Source: Planococcus versutus (lineage in GTDB: Bacteria; Bacillota; Bacilli; Bacillales_A; Planococcaceae). From it: a stretch of DNA of 64,000 nucleotides. The notes below the pieces were generated by a model. The model worked only from the letters and a program-made list of their open reading frames with translations. It ran no database searches and was not told where the DNA came from. Each line of letters begins with the position of its first letter. Positions within the stretch are counted from its first letter, which is position 1. This document shows positions 24,180 to 32,894 of the stretch, in pieces. The stretch lies in contig NZ_CP016540.2 of NCBI RefSeq assembly GCF_001186155.3, forward strand, positions 1,652,001 to 1,716,000. Reading direction: 5' to 3'. Position numbers and translations under genes: made by a program.

Positions 24180-24303
24180 AACGTAAAAAAACCGAATGCT
24201 TTCGCATTCGGCCAGCTGTAACCCGCTACGAGAGCGGCCGGCTGGAATACAGGCTTAAAAAATAACCGTCATTCCACGCCACATGGGACGGTTATTTTTT
24301 TTT
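24180..24303 (+). ncRNA. Candidate antitoxin RNA of a type I toxin-antitoxin locus
   Basis: The interval runs from a promoter at 24146-24173 to an excellent terminator: AATAACCGTC (24261-24270) pairs perfectly with GACGGTTATT (24287-24296), followed by nine T residues. It is antisense to the 3' untranslated region and last codons of the toxin at 24292-24399, the layout of BsrG/SR4 and TxpA/RatA loci. Nested hairpins (CCGCT/AGCGG inside CCAGC/GCTGG, 24212-24246) give it structure. About 124 nt is expected. It could alternatively be the 3' region of namA mRNA. Confidence 0.55.
24185..24211 (-). terminator. Terminator of the toxin mRNA
   Basis: On the - strand CCGAATGC-GAAA-GCATTCGG is followed by seven T residues. 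It lies about 80 nt past the toxin stop codon, giving the toxin mRNA a 3' tail that overlaps the antisense RNA. Confidence 0.85.
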
Positions 24304-24399
24304 GTTAGTGACCAAAATCATGGAAACGACAAGTGTCAAAGCACTAATCGTCAACCCAATACTCGTAAATACGAGACCGAATGATTCTGCAATGGTCAT
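24292..24399 (-). CDS. Small hydrophobic type I toxin (Hol-Tox / BsrG-TxpA-like)
   Basis: A 35-residue frame starts at the ATG at 24399 after GAGAGGGGGTGG. It is one hydrophobic helix (GLVFTSIGLTISALTLVVSM) followed by ILVTNKKK, the usual shape of membrane-damaging type I toxins of Bacillales, which often begin MTxxE and end in Lys. Its stop codon lies in the arm of the convergent RNA terminator. The promoter region contains a LexA-type box. The ORF is too short for routine calling. Identity as a toxin is inferred from size, shape and antisense layout. Confidence 0.68.
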   Translation of the reverse strand: MTIAESFGLVFTSIGLTISALTLVVSMILVTNKKK

Positions 24400-24455
24400 G
24401 TTACCACCCCCTCTCTTTGGGAATGGCCAAACCGCCCTCATACAGCTGTACCTTT

Positions 24456-24482
24456 ATTTTAACACAAAAAGAACGTATGTTC
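24456..24482 (-). promoter_or_regulatory. LexA (DinR) box in the toxin promoter
   Basis: GAACGTATGTTC at 24471-24482 matches the Bacillus LexA core GAAC-RNRY-GTTY exactly. On the - strand it lies just upstream of TAAAAT (24461-24456), between the expected -35 and -10, where a repressor would block transcription. The toxin start is 57 bp further on. The -35 is weak. Confidence 0.68.
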
Positions 24483-24512
24483 TATTATTTACAAAAATTA
24501 TTTTGTTTCTTA

Positions 24513-24538
24513 CTAAAAAAAACCATCTTCAAAGATGG
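24513..24538 (-). terminator. Terminator overlapping the rnz stop codon
   Basis: On the - strand CCATCTT-TG-AAGATGG is followed by eight T residues. The rnz TGA at 24531-24529 lies in the loop and arm. It isolates rnz from the toxin promoter. Confidence 0.85.
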
Positions 24539-25488
24539 CTTCCCTGTTTTTTCCTGATTTTTTTTTCGTGTTGAATCCATTCAAATTCCATAAAGTCGCG
24601 TGCAATAAACCCACATGTATGAATTTCTCGCATTTGTTTTAACAATAATTTTTCATCTTCCGGTAAAAATCGAGCACTAATATGATTCATGATCAATGTA
24701 TGAGCATTGGCTCTTCGGGCAGTTTCTGCCGCTTCGAAAACGGTAGAATGACCATATTCTCCAGCCATTTTAATAGCACTTCCATCAAAGGTTGCTTCAT
24801 GTACTAAAACATCTGCATCATACGCTAACTCAATTGCCGCCTGACAAAAACGACTGTCTCCTAGTATAGTGACAATAAACCCCCGCTCTTCTGCATCAGT
24901 CACATCACTACTGCGAACCCATGTACCATCTGAAAGTTCAACATCTTGTCCGTTTTTCAATGCGGCCAATAAAGGACCTTTCGGCACACCAAGTAATAAA
25001 GCTTTATTGATTTGAAGCTTTGGTGGCAGTGGGTGTTGTGAGATTCGAAATCCGTAAGACGGTATCACGTGATCAAGAAGACGTGTTTCTACTGTCATTA
25101 ATCTATCTTCAAAAACCTTTCCTTCTACTAGTTCGTGAAAAACAATTGGATACGTTAAATGCGTTCGACTAATTTTTAAAGTCATCGTGACATAGTCTTT
25201 TATACCAACGGGTCCATAAATTTCTAAAGGTTCATCTCCTCCTTGAAAAGAACGTGAGCCTAGAAGTCCTGGCAAACCAAAAATATGATCTCCATGCATA
25301 TGTGTTATAAAAATTTTTTCGATTTTACGTGGCTTGATCGTTGTATGTAAAATTTGATGTTGCGTTGCTTCTCCGCAATCAAATAACCAAACAGTTCCTC
25401 GCTCTTCGAGCAATTTCAATATCAATGCAGAAGTGTTGCGTTGTTTTGAAGGCATTCCAGCACCTGTACCAAGAAATAATAACTGCAT
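24529..25488 (-). CDS. rnz: Ribonuclease Z (tRNA 3' endonuclease)
   Basis: The 319-residue MBL-fold enzyme has the metal motif THMHGDHIFG (about residues 62-71), the N-terminal FLGTGAGMPSKQRN loop typical of RNase Z, and later ligands in HEATFDGSAIKMAGEYGHST. RNase Z trims 3' trailers of tRNA precursors that lack encoded CCA. The start is the ATG at 25488 after AGTAGGGAAAGC; a longer frame to 25521 overlaps dinB. It lies 7 bp downstream of dinB, so the two are cotranscribed. Confidence 0.95.
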   Translation of the reverse strand: MQLLFLGTGAGMPSKQRNTSALILKLLEERGTVWLFDCGEATQHQILHTTIKPRKIEKIFITHMHGDHIFGLPGLLGSRSFQGGDEPLEIYGPVGIKDYVTMTLKISRTHLTYPIVFHELVEGKVFEDRLMTVETRLLDHVIPSYGFRISQHPLPPKLQINKALLLGVPKGPLLAALKNGQDVELSDGTWVRSSDVTDAEERGFIVTILGDSRFCQAAIELAYDADVLVHEATFDGSAIKMAGEYGHSTVFEAAETARRANAHTLIMNHISARFLPEDEKLLLKQMREIHTCGFIARDFMEFEWIQHEKKIRKKQGSHL

Positions 25489-25495
25489 GCTTTCC

Positions 25496-26737
25496 CTACT
25501 TTCTATGATGGTCGTGATCATCTAAAAAATCTTTGCTGAAACTTGTTTTAGCATCGTAGTTGACTTTTTTTGTTTTCGTCCCTCGTGTCAACACACTTTT
25601 GCCAAAACGCGTTTCTAGTTTTGCCATTAAATCTAAAATGGGTTCTTCTTTGACATGTTCTTGAAAGTTGAAAATGGATAGTTGTTCAGTCATGTCTTCT
25701 TTAGCCGCGACATTTGACACGGTTACGCCAATCAGTCGTAAAGGTTCCCCATTCCAATGTCTTGTAAACAATTGCCACGCATTGCGTTGAATGTCTTTAG
25801 ATTTCCAAACCGTGTTATTTAAAGTCACGCTACGCGTTCTATTTTTCCAGTCTGAACTGCGTGTTTGAATACTAACAGTTGAACCAGCCAATTCTTTTGC
25901 TTCTAATCGATTGGCCACTTTGTCGCTAAGCTGTCGAAACAAAACACGCAAATTTTGTTCATCTGTTTCGTCTATAGGCAAGGTCGTAGATGTTCCCACA
26001 CTTTTTGTGTCATAAATAGAGTCTGGGTCTACCGCTCGCTCATCAATGCCATTTGCACGTTCTCGCAAACGCAAACCATTTTTTCCGATTGTTTCTTTAA
26101 CTAATCCTTCGTTAGCAGTTGCCAATTCACCAATTGTTTCAATTTTAATCGTTTTTAAGCGTGTAGCTGTGCTTTCCCCAATCCCATGCATATCAATTAC
26201 AGGTTTGGGCCATAGCAAATCTTGTATGCTTCGCTTTCGTAGCACCGTAACACCCATTGGCTTTTTCATATCAGATGCTGTTTTCGCCAAAAACTTATTT
26301 GGAGCAATACCGATCGAACACGGCAAATCTAATTCTTTTACTAAACGCTGTTGGATTTCTTCAGCAATCTCCAAAGCATGACGATGTTCTGTTAATGATG
26401 TAACATCCAAATAGCCTTCATCAATCGATACGGGTTCGACTAACTCAGTAAACGACCTTAAAATATCAAACATCGCTTTTGATGCTTCGCGATATCGCTC
26501 AAAGTTAGGTGGCATTAGCAACAAGTCAGGGTATTTTCGTTTTGCTTCATGCACTTGCATGGTGGTATAAATGCCATGCGCTCGTGCTTCGTAAGAACAA
26601 GTGACAATAATACCTCTTCGTTCTTTTGGATTTCCAGCAATGGCTATCGCTTTTCCTTTTAGCTCCGGGTTGTGTGCTTGTTCCACGGATGCATAAAAAC
26701 TATTCATATCTATATGAAAAATAACTCGACTGGCCAT
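25496..26737 (-). CDS. dinB: DNA polymerase IV (Y family)
   Basis: The 413-residue protein begins FHIDMNSFYASVEQA with the first metal-binding Asp, has the catalytic pair in PVSIDEGYLD near residue 104, and helix-hairpin-helix and little-finger domains after residue 175. It performs translesion synthesis. In B. subtilis the orthologue is yqjH. A Lys/His-rich tail (DDHDHHRK) ends the protein; no full beta-clamp motif was checked. No LexA box was found in the short upstream gap. Confidence 0.95.
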   Translation of the reverse strand: MASRVIFHIDMNSFYASVEQAHNPELKGKAIAIAGNPKERRGIIVTCSYEARAHGIYTTMQVHEAKRKYPDLLLMPPNFERYREASKAMFDILRSFTELVEPVSIDEGYLDVTSLTEHRHALEIAEEIQQRLVKELDLPCSIGIAPNKFLAKTASDMKKPMGVTVLRKRSIQDLLWPKPVIDMHGIGESTATRLKTIKIETIGELATANEGLVKETIGKNGLRLRERANGIDERAVDPDSIYDTKSVGTSTTLPIDETDEQNLRVLFRQLSDKVANRLEAKELAGSTVSIQTRSSDWKNRTRSVTLNNTVWKSKDIQRNAWQLFTRHWNGEPLRLIGVTVSNVAAKEDMTEQLSIFNFQEHVKEEPILDLMAKLETRFGKSVLTRGTKTKKVNYDAKTSFSKDFLDDHDHHRK

Positions 26738-26773
26738 GACGCGTTCTCTCTTTTCCTTTTCTTTTAGTGTATC

Positions 26774-26810
26774 AAAAAAGAGAGAACATACATACTGTTC
26801 TCTCTTTTTT
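26774..26810. terminator. Bidirectional terminator between peptidase gene and dinB
   Basis: AAAAAAGAGAGAACA (26774-26788) pairs perfectly with TGTTCTCTCTTTTTT (26796-26810). On the - strand it ends the tripeptidase transcript, so dinB must have its own promoter in the roughly 35 bp that remain. Confidence 0.85.
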
Positions 26811-26827
26811 CATACTGACTTTTTTAT

Positions 26828-27946
26828 TTAGCTGACCGTGGATTCTTTCACGATTTCAACTAGTAATTCTGTTAATTTTTCAAGCTCTTCGATTGGCATG
26901 CGTTCATTTTTTGTGTGAATTTCTTCATAGCCGACACATAGGTTTACAGTAGGAATACCAAATCCATTAAAGATATTGGCATCACTACCTCCACCACTTG
27001 TTAGGATTGGAGAAGGACGACCAATTTTAGCTGCTGCTTTTTGAGCAATTTCGACAACAGGATTCATATCATCAAAATAGAAACCTGGATACATTAATTT
27101 GACTTCTGTTTCAGCATGACCTCCAAGTTTTTCAGCTACTTGTTCAAAAACTGATTCCATATGTGTTGTTTGTGCGGCTAATTTATCTTCACTGATCGAA
27201 CGTGCTTCTGATAAAATGTGAACTTCATCACACACAATATTCGTAGCTCCGCCACCTTCAAAATGACCAATATTAGCAGTTGTTTCTTCGTCAATGCGAC
27301 CAAGTGACATTTTAGCAATCGCTTTTGCCGCAATGGTAATCGCTGAAATCCCTTTTTCAGGTGCCACACCAGCATGTGCCGTTTTCCCATGGATTGTTGT
27401 CCATAATTTTGCCTGGTTTGGAGCTGCTGTTACAATGCCGCCCACTTTCCCATCACTATCTACAGCATAGCCGTATTTCGCAATAATTAATGAAGAATCC
27501 AACTCTTTAGCGCCTACTAAACCACTTTCTTCTCCTGCTGTTATAACTAATTGAATATCTCCATGAGGAATTTCTTGCTCTTGAAGTACACGAATCATTT
27601 CAAACAAAGCAGCCATTCCCGCTTTGTCATCTGCACCTAAAATCGTTGTGCCATCCGAATAAATATAGCCGTCTTTAATTTCAGGCTTAACACCAACGCC
27701 TGGTGTTACTGTGTCCATGTGTACAGTAAAGTAAATAGCTGGAATTTCAGTTAAGTTGCCACGAAGCGTAGCAATAATATTTCCTGCACCGTGACCTGTA
27801 AGAGCAGCTGATTCATCGATTACGACATGAAAACCCATTGCTTCTAGTTTACTTTTTAATATGAGTGAAATAGGACCTTCATATTTTGTTTCCGAATCGA
27901 TTTGAACCAATTCTAAAAACTCATTTATTAATCTTTCTTTATTCAT
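26828..27946 (-). CDS. yqjE: M20 family peptidase T-like (YqjE)
   Basis: The 372-residue zinc peptidase has VHMDTVTPG with a metal His-Asp, ADDKAGMAALFEMIRVL with the bridging Asp, and AGEESGLVGAKELD with the catalytic Glu pair. A lid domain lies at about 180-290. The family (PepT-like) cleaves tripeptides at the N-terminus. The ATG at 27946 follows AAGGAG; the upstream GTG at 27955 lies in that site. It follows the carboxyltransferase gene by 20 bp, in the B. subtilis yqjC-D-E order. Confidence 0.92.
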   Translation of the reverse strand: MNKERLINEFLELVQIDSETKYEGPISLILKSKLEAMGFHVVIDESAALTGHGAGNIIATLRGNLTEIPAIYFTVHMDTVTPGVGVKPEIKDGYIYSDGTTILGADDKAGMAALFEMIRVLQEQEIPHGDIQLVITAGEESGLVGAKELDSSLIIAKYGYAVDSDGKVGGIVTAAPNQAKLWTTIHGKTAHAGVAPEKGISAITIAAKAIAKMSLGRIDEETTANIGHFEGGGATNIVCDEVHILSEARSISEDKLAAQTTHMESVFEQVAEKLGGHAETEVKLMYPGFYFDDMNPVVEIAQKAAAKIGRPSPILTSGGGSDANIFNGFGIPTVNLCVGYEEIHTKNERMPIEELEKLTELLVEIVKESTVS

Positions 27947-27966
27947 TTTAAGCACTCCTTTTTTAT

Positions 27967-29508
27967 TTACAATGGCATATTGCCGTGTTTTTTGGCAGGA
28001 CGTGTATCTTGTTTATGGCGCATCATTTCTAAAGCTTGAATTAATTTAATGCGTGTTTCACGTGGATCGATTACATCATCTACCATGCCACGAGCTGCTG
28101 CTACATATGGATTGGCAAATTTCACACGGTATTCTTCTATTTTTGCAGCACGCGTTTCTTCTGGATTATCACTTGCTGCAATTTCACGTGCAAAAATAAT
28201 GTTGGCAGCACCATTAGGCCCCATTACAGCAATTTCTGCGTTTGGCCATGAATACACTAAATCTGCTCCGATTGATTTGGAGTTTAATGCGACATATGCA
28301 CCACCGTAAGCTTTTCTTAAAATTACCGTCATTTTAGGAACCGTTGCTTCTGAATACGCATACAAAATTTTTGCGCCATGACGAATAATGCCACCATGTT
28401 CTTGTTTGATTCCTGGGAAAAAGCCTGTAACATCTTCAAACGTAATCAAAGGAATATTAAACGAGTCACAAAAACGAATGAATCGTGCTGCTTTATCGGA
28501 CGAATCAATATCAAGTCCACCAGCCATAACTTTTGGTTGGTTACAAATTAACCCTACAGTTTCGCCTTTAATACGTGCTAGTCCAATAACAATATTGCGC
28601 GCAAATTCCGGTTGTACTTCCATGAAACTGTCTTTGTCTACAACTTGTTCCACAACTTTACGAACATCATATGGACGAATCGCTTCAAAAGGAACGACAT
28701 CTGCCAAGTCTGGACGGTAATCGTCGTCTTCGCCAGCTTCAAGACGTGGTGGCATTTCTTTATTATTTTGCGGCAAGTAACTAATTAGTTGACGTACCAT
28801 TTCTAACACTTTTTGTTCTGAATCTCCACGAAAATGCGCATTTCCGCTTATTGCTGTATGTACTTTTGATCCACCAAGGTCTTCGGCAGATATTTTCTCT
28901 CCTGTTACTGTTTCAATTACTTTAGGTCCTGTAATAAACATTTGACTCGTTTTATCAACCATAAACACAAAATCAGTGATTGCTGGTGAATAAACAGCAC
29001 CACCTGCAGATGGTCCCATTATGACAGAAATTTGTGGAATAACTCCAGAATAAATGGAATTGCGATAGAAAATTTGGCCATAGCCATCTAATGACAAGAC
29101 ACCTTCTTGAATGCGAGCTCCGCCTGAATCGTTTAATCCGATAAATGGCGCTCCGTTACGAGCTGCCAAATCCATTACATTGGCAATTTTTTTAGCATGC
29201 ATTTCACCCAAAGCTCCACCGAACACAGTAAAATCTTGAGAAAATAAATATATAGGTTTGCCGTTAACTTTTCCGTATCCTGTAACCACACCTTCACCAG
29301 GTCCCTCTGCCATTCCAAAATCTGTTGTTCGGTGCTCAACAAATGGACTTAGTTCAACAAATGAATCTTCATCAACCAATAAATCAATGCGTTCGCGCGC
29401 TGTTAATTTTCCTTTAGCATGTTGCTTTTCAATGCGTTCTTCACCACCACCAAGTTCAATTTCTCGCTTACGGTCGTACAACTCATTAATTCTTTCGTAA
29501 ATGTCCAT
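27967..29508 (-). CDS. yqjD: Acyl-CoA (propionyl-CoA) carboxylase beta / carboxyltransferase
   Basis: The 513-residue protein has both halves of the biotin-dependent carboxyltransferase: an N-terminal part with FGGALGEMHAKKIANVMDLA and SGGARIQEGVLSLDGYGQI, and a C-terminal part with TFEDVTGFFPGIKQEHGGII and LRKAYGGAYVALNSK. It transfers carboxyl from biotin to propionyl-CoA, making methylmalonyl-CoA. An epimerase gene lies directly upstream and the mutase genes a few kb away. No dedicated biotin carboxylase/carrier subunit is next to it. The ATG at 29508 is chosen over the GTG at 29517 for ribosome-site spacing. Confidence 0.92.
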   Translation of the reverse strand: MDIYERINELYDRKREIELGGGEERIEKQHAKGKLTARERIDLLVDEDSFVELSPFVEHRTTDFGMAEGPGEGVVTGYGKVNGKPIYLFSQDFTVFGGALGEMHAKKIANVMDLAARNGAPFIGLNDSGGARIQEGVLSLDGYGQIFYRNSIYSGVIPQISVIMGPSAGGAVYSPAITDFVFMVDKTSQMFITGPKVIETVTGEKISAEDLGGSKVHTAISGNAHFRGDSEQKVLEMVRQLISYLPQNNKEMPPRLEAGEDDDYRPDLADVVPFEAIRPYDVRKVVEQVVDKDSFMEVQPEFARNIVIGLARIKGETVGLICNQPKVMAGGLDIDSSDKAARFIRFCDSFNIPLITFEDVTGFFPGIKQEHGGIIRHGAKILYAYSEATVPKMTVILRKAYGGAYVALNSKSIGADLVYSWPNAEIAVMGPNGAANIIFAREIAASDNPEETRAAKIEEYRVKFANPYVAAARGMVDDVIDPRETRIKLIQALEMMRHKQDTRPAKKHGNMPL

Positions 29509-29523
29509 TTTCTCCACTCCTAA

Positions 29524-29922
29524 TTACTGTTTTTCGCAAAGCTCATACAACACGCCATTTGATGATTTGGGATGTAAAAAGGCAACCATTGCTCCACCAG
29601 CTCCAGGTTTTGGCTGATCACTCAGTAATTGAACGCCGTTTTTTCGAAGTTCGTTCATTCGCTCTTCAATATTATCCACGCCAAATGCAATATGATGAAT
29701 GCCTTCGCCTTTTTTTTCTAAAAATTTAAAAATGGCATTTTGTTCATCCATTGGTTCGAGTAATTCTATTTTAATGTTCCCCGCATCAATAAAGGCAACA
29801 CGCACTTTCTGAGACGCGACTTCTTCGATTTTCAACAACGGAAGTCCAAGTGTGTCCGTATAGTACGGAAGAACAGCGTTCAGATCTCTCACAGCGATTC
29901 CGATATGATCTACTTTTTTCAT
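29524..29922 (-). CDS. mce: Methylmalonyl-CoA epimerase
   Basis: The 132-residue glyoxalase-fold protein has DHIGIAVRDLNAVLPYYTDT at its N-terminus and GEGIHHIAFGVDNIEERMNE in the middle, supplying the metal-binding His and Glu residues. It converts (S)- to (R)-methylmalonyl-CoA, the form used by the mutase. It heads a transcript with the carboxyltransferase and peptidase genes. Its length is typical. It diverges from the Prli42 gene. Confidence 0.93.
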   Translation of the reverse strand: MKKVDHIGIAVRDLNAVLPYYTDTLGLPLLKIEEVASQKVRVAFIDAGNIKIELLEPMDEQNAIFKFLEKKGEGIHHIAFGVDNIEERMNELRKNGVQLLSDQPKPGAGGAMVAFLHPKSSNGVLYELCEKQ

Positions 29923-30088
29923 CTCATTTTCACTTCCTTTTTCGGCTCTTCTCTTATTGTACAGATTCGCTGCGAAAAACTCTAGTTGTTAGTGAATATT
30001 AGAAAACCACTAACATGTCTCTTCAATTTTTATAGAATCTATGATATGCTTTGCTCAAGTATTTGATTGATAAAGGAGTCTACCACCA

Positions 30089-30184
30089 ATGAGAAACGCC
30101 GCGTTCCGTAAATTTATTGTCTATGCAATGATTGCCATCATGCTTCTTTCGAGCCTTATGTTTGGCTTGAGCTTTGTACTTTAA
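30089..30184 (+). CDS. prli42: Prli42-like stressosome miniprotein
   Basis: A 31-residue frame starts at the ATG at 30089 after AAAGGAG and ends before a strong terminator. It has a basic N-terminus (RNAAFRKF) and one hydrophobic helix (IVYAMIAIMLLSSLMFGLSF). That is the pattern of Prli42, the membrane peptide that tethers the stressosome (RsbR-RsbS-RsbT) in Listeria and related Firmicutes. A TTCAAT-17-TATGCT pair upstream may be its promoter. It is often missed because of its size. Assignment rests on size, pattern and memory of the family. Confidence 0.72.
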   Translation: MRNAAFRKFIVYAMIAIMLLSSLMFGLSFVL

Positions 30185-30194
30185 TGGATTCAAA

Positions 30195-30226
30195 AACAGC
30201 AAAAGCTAAAGCTTTTGCTGTTTTTT
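30195..30226 (+). terminator. Terminator of the Prli42 gene
   Basis: AACAGCAAAAGC (30195-30206) pairs perfectly with GCTTTTGCTGTT (30211-30222), followed by TTTT. It lies 10 bp after the stop codon and supports a monocistronic mini-gene. Confidence 0.9.
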
Positions 30227-30288
30227 ATAGTCAGCATTTATTCTTTTTAGTTGTTGAATGGCTACCCGTCAGATTTATACAGGAATTT

Positions 30289-31266
30289 TCACTTTTTTGT
30301 ATGAAATCCTTTATAGGACTGTTTGATTTCTAAATAGCTTTCTATTTCGTGAATTACTTGATATAACTCGGCCATTGCTAAAAATTTTTCGTGGCTACCG
30401 GGTAACGGAAGTTTGGCAAAATTATCTTTAACAATATCTAGTTTGGATATATACCGATACGCAGTATTCCCTGAGTGAACATGTTCTGCCAAATCTTCCA
30501 AGAAATCGGCTACTAAGTCAGTTTGGTCGACAATCACGGGTAAAGCTGCAATTTTCGGTAAAATGCGCTCGATGATTTCAAGTTGTTGTTCTCTCATTTC
30601 AAAGTAATGATAGTATTTATTCTCGTGACGTGTAAGGTGGTTTTGAACATCTTGGTATGCTAATGCTTTTGCTTTTTCGAGAAGCATGCGGGCGTCCATT
30701 AATTCTTTCCCACTCCAACTAGATTCTCCTTCGCGCAAATAGACAACGATTTCACGAAAAATAGAAGCATATAAATTTTCGATTTCATAACGATAAGTTT
30801 CAAGTTTTTTCTCAATACTCGGCATGTACATATTCACAGCTAAGGCTGTACCAAAACCGACCATCATCAAGACCAATTCGTTGCTCAGCAAATCCAAGTT
30901 TAAATTTTTTGCATTGTATATATGCAATAGAATAACTGAGCTGGATACAAAGCCATCTTGAAAACGCAATGTTACCAATAAAGGAATAAAAAGAACGATT
31001 AAAATTCCGATCATGATTGGATGATAAGCAATTCCTTCGAAAAATACGAATGCGTAAGCAATACCGATTATACTGGCAATAAACCGGGAAAATGCTGCAC
31101 GAATCGATTTTTTCTTAGTTGGTTGTATACAAAGAATGGTTAAAATTCCAGCAGATACATAATAGTCAAGCTCTAAAAATTGAGCCAAAGAAATAGCAAT
31201 TACTACACCTAACGCAGTTTTTAACGTACGGTAACCAATAGAATAAGGCTTAACATTCAGCTTCAT
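30289..31266 (-). CDS. yqjA: YqjA-type aromatic acid exporter family membrane protein
   Basis: The 325-residue protein has four to five membrane helices in its first 150 residues (TALGVVIAISLAQFLELDYY, YAFVFFEGIAYHPIMIGILI) and a cytoplasmic helical domain with DAYMPS-type boundaries ending in a Lys-rich tail. This is the FUSC/ArAE_1 arrangement of B. subtilis YqjA. Substrates are unproven; aromatic acids are inferred from relatives. The ATG at 31266 follows TTGGAGGGAACA. Confidence 0.85.
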   Translation of the reverse strand: MKLNVKPYSIGYRTLKTALGVVIAISLAQFLELDYYVSAGILTILCIQPTKKKSIRAAFSRFIASIIGIAYAFVFFEGIAYHPIMIGILIVLFIPLLVTLRFQDGFVSSSVILLHIYNAKNLNLDLLSNELVLMMVGFGTALAVNMYMPSIEKKLETYRYEIENLYASIFREIVVYLREGESSWSGKELMDARMLLEKAKALAYQDVQNHLTRHENKYYHYFEMREQQLEIIERILPKIAALPVIVDQTDLVADFLEDLAEHVHSGNTAYRYISKLDIVKDNFAKLPLPGSHEKFLAMAELYQVIHEIESYLEIKQSYKGFHTKK

Positions 31267-31290
31267 TGTTCCCTCCAAATTTAGACATGA

Positions 31291-31322
31291 AAAAAATGCC
31301 TCTATATAAGAGGCATTTTTTT
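31291..31322. terminator. Terminator between brxB and yqjA
   Basis: AAAAAATGCCTCT and AGAGGCATTTTTT pair perfectly across a 5-nt loop. On the - strand it ends the brxB transcript 0-2 bp after the stop codon and lies upstream of yqjA. Confidence 0.9.
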
Positions 31323-31761
31323 AAACTTCTTCGCAGTGCTGTTCAAATATTGCTTGAATATTTGTAATTACAGACATTGGATCATGACCTTCAATTTCGT
31401 GACGACCAATTTCGTCCACCATTTTTCCGTCTTTTAAGAAAACAAAAGATGGAGAAGAAGGAAGATGATCATCACCAAAAATAGCACGTGCTTGAGCTGT
31501 TGCTTCTTTGTCTTGTCCAGCAAATACTGTAAACAAGTTATCTGGACGTTTGTCGTAGTGAATCGAATGCAAAGCTGCTGGACGGGCAATGCCGCCTGCA
31601 CATCCACATACAGAATTAATCATGACAAGACTTGTGCCTTTTTGTGAAAAAGCAGTGCTTACATCTTCAGCTGTTTGGAGCTGTGTATAGCCGCCGTCAA
31701 TCAGTTCTTGGCGAGCTTGTGTGGTTATATCATTCATCAGGAAGTTAAAATCCATGCTCAT
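31321..31761 (-). CDS. brxB: Bacilliredoxin BrxB (YqiW, DUF1094)
   Basis: The 146-residue protein has the bacilliredoxin CGC motif in [20 protein letters not shown] (about residues 52-54). BrxA/BrxB remove bacillithiol from S-bacillithiolated proteins after oxidative stress. This implies that the organism makes bacillithiol. The ATG at 31761 follows AAGGAGTGATACTTG. It lies downstream of the mut genes but has 65 bp of separation, so it may have its own promoter. Confidence 0.94.
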   Translation of the reverse strand: MSMDFNFLMNDITTQARQELIDGGYTQLQTAEDVSTAFSQKGTSLVMINSVCGCAGGIARPAALHSIHYDKRPDNLFTVFAGQDKEATAQARAIFGDDHLPSSPSFVFLKDGKMVDEIGRHEIEGHDPMSVITNIQAIFEQHCEEV

Positions 31762-31826
31762 CAAGTATCACTCCTTATTATTGCTTCTTTTATCATAGCA
31801 GGTGTTTAATAGACTTGCAAAAAAGC

Positions 31827-32894
31827 TTACTCAAAAAGCTTAACGATTGCTTGTGCTACCGTCAGTTTATCACTAAGCACTTGTTTCTCCAATAGTCCAA
31901 CTACCTCTCGACGATTTCCATCGTCAAAAAAGCGACTATGCAGTTCATCTGTAATCATTGAACGGAACCACTCTTTTGTTTGTTCTTGTCGACGTTTTTT
32001 CCAATAGCCACTTTCTTTCACAGTTTCATCAAACTCTTGGACCATTTCCCAAACTTCAGTGATGCCCGTATTGTCAATTGATGACGCTGCAACCGAGCGA
32101 GTTTTCCAACTTTCCGTCGCAGGCTGTAAAAAATGCATCATTTGTTTGTATTCAGAAACTGTCTTTTTTGCTAGTCGAGCATTTTCACCATCTGCTTTAT
32201 GCACAATAATAGCATCTGCCAATTCCAAAATACCTTTTTTCATGCCTTGCAATTCGTCTCCAGCACCAGTCAATACAAGCAACATAAACATATCTACCAT
32301 GCTCCGCACCAGCGTCTCACTTTGGCCGACGCCTACTGTTTCTACTAAAATTATATCGTAGCCTGCTGCTTCACAAAGCAACATCGTTTCACGTGTTTTT
32401 TTATGAACACCACCAAGTGTACCGGCAGTTGGTGAAGGTCTAATAAAAGCCTTTGGATTACGTGCTAGCTCTTCCATACGGGTTTTGTCACCTAGAATAC
32501 TACCGCCTGTTAAAGAAGAACTCGGATCAATTGCCAATACCGCCACACGGTGACCAAGACTTGTCAACATTTCGCCAAAGGTTTCAATAAACGTACTTTT
32601 ACCTGCACCCGGAACACCGGTAATTCCTAATCGTAAACTGTTTCCGGTATGTGGAAGCAACTGATTAAGTAGTTCTTGACCATCTTTTTTATGTTCGGGA
32701 TTTGAACTTTCAAGCAATGTAATCGCTTTTCCAAGATAAAGTCGAGATCCGCTCTGTACTCCTTGAGCGATTTCTTCAATATCCAAGATGTAGCCGTTTG
32801 GTTTCTTAAACTTTTTCCGTGGCACAGCTGTCATACCGTCATGTGCTTCACGAACGCCTTCCATAACGCGTCGTGATTTTTTTTGGAGGCTCAT
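31827..32894 (-). CDS. meaB: Methylmalonyl-CoA mutase-associated GTPase MeaB
   Basis: The 355-residue G3E-family GTPase has a Walker A GVPGAGKSTFIETFGEML (about residue 95), the SSSLTGGSILGDKTRM switch region, and the base-recognition motif in HKADGENARLAKK. MeaB chaperones and gates B12 loading of methylmalonyl-CoA mutase. Its start overlaps the mutB stop by one base, so the three genes are coupled. A longer N-terminal extension precedes the G domain, as in family members. Confidence 0.94.
   Translation of the reverse strand: MSLQKKSRRVMEGVREAHDGMTAVPRKKFKKPNGYILDIEEIAQGVQSGSRLYLGKAITLLESSNPEHKKDGQELLNQLLPHTGNSLRLGITGVPGAGKSTFIETFGEMLTSLGHRVAVLAIDPSSSLTGGSILGDKTRMEELARNPKAFIRPSPTAGTLGGVHKKTRETMLLCEAAGYDIILVETVGVGQSETLVRSMVDMFMLLVLTGAGDELQGMKKGILELADAIIVHKADGENARLAKKTVSEYKQMMHFLQPATESWKTRSVAASSIDNTGITEVWEMVQEFDETVKESGYWKKRRQEQTKEWFRSMITDELHSRFFDDGNRREVVGLLEKQVLSDKLTVAQAIVKLFE

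Noticed and set aside
26774..26810. LexA box for dinB in the GAACA...TGTTC hairpin
   Set aside because: The spacing between GAAC and GTTC is nine bases, not four, and the element is a perfect terminator stem.
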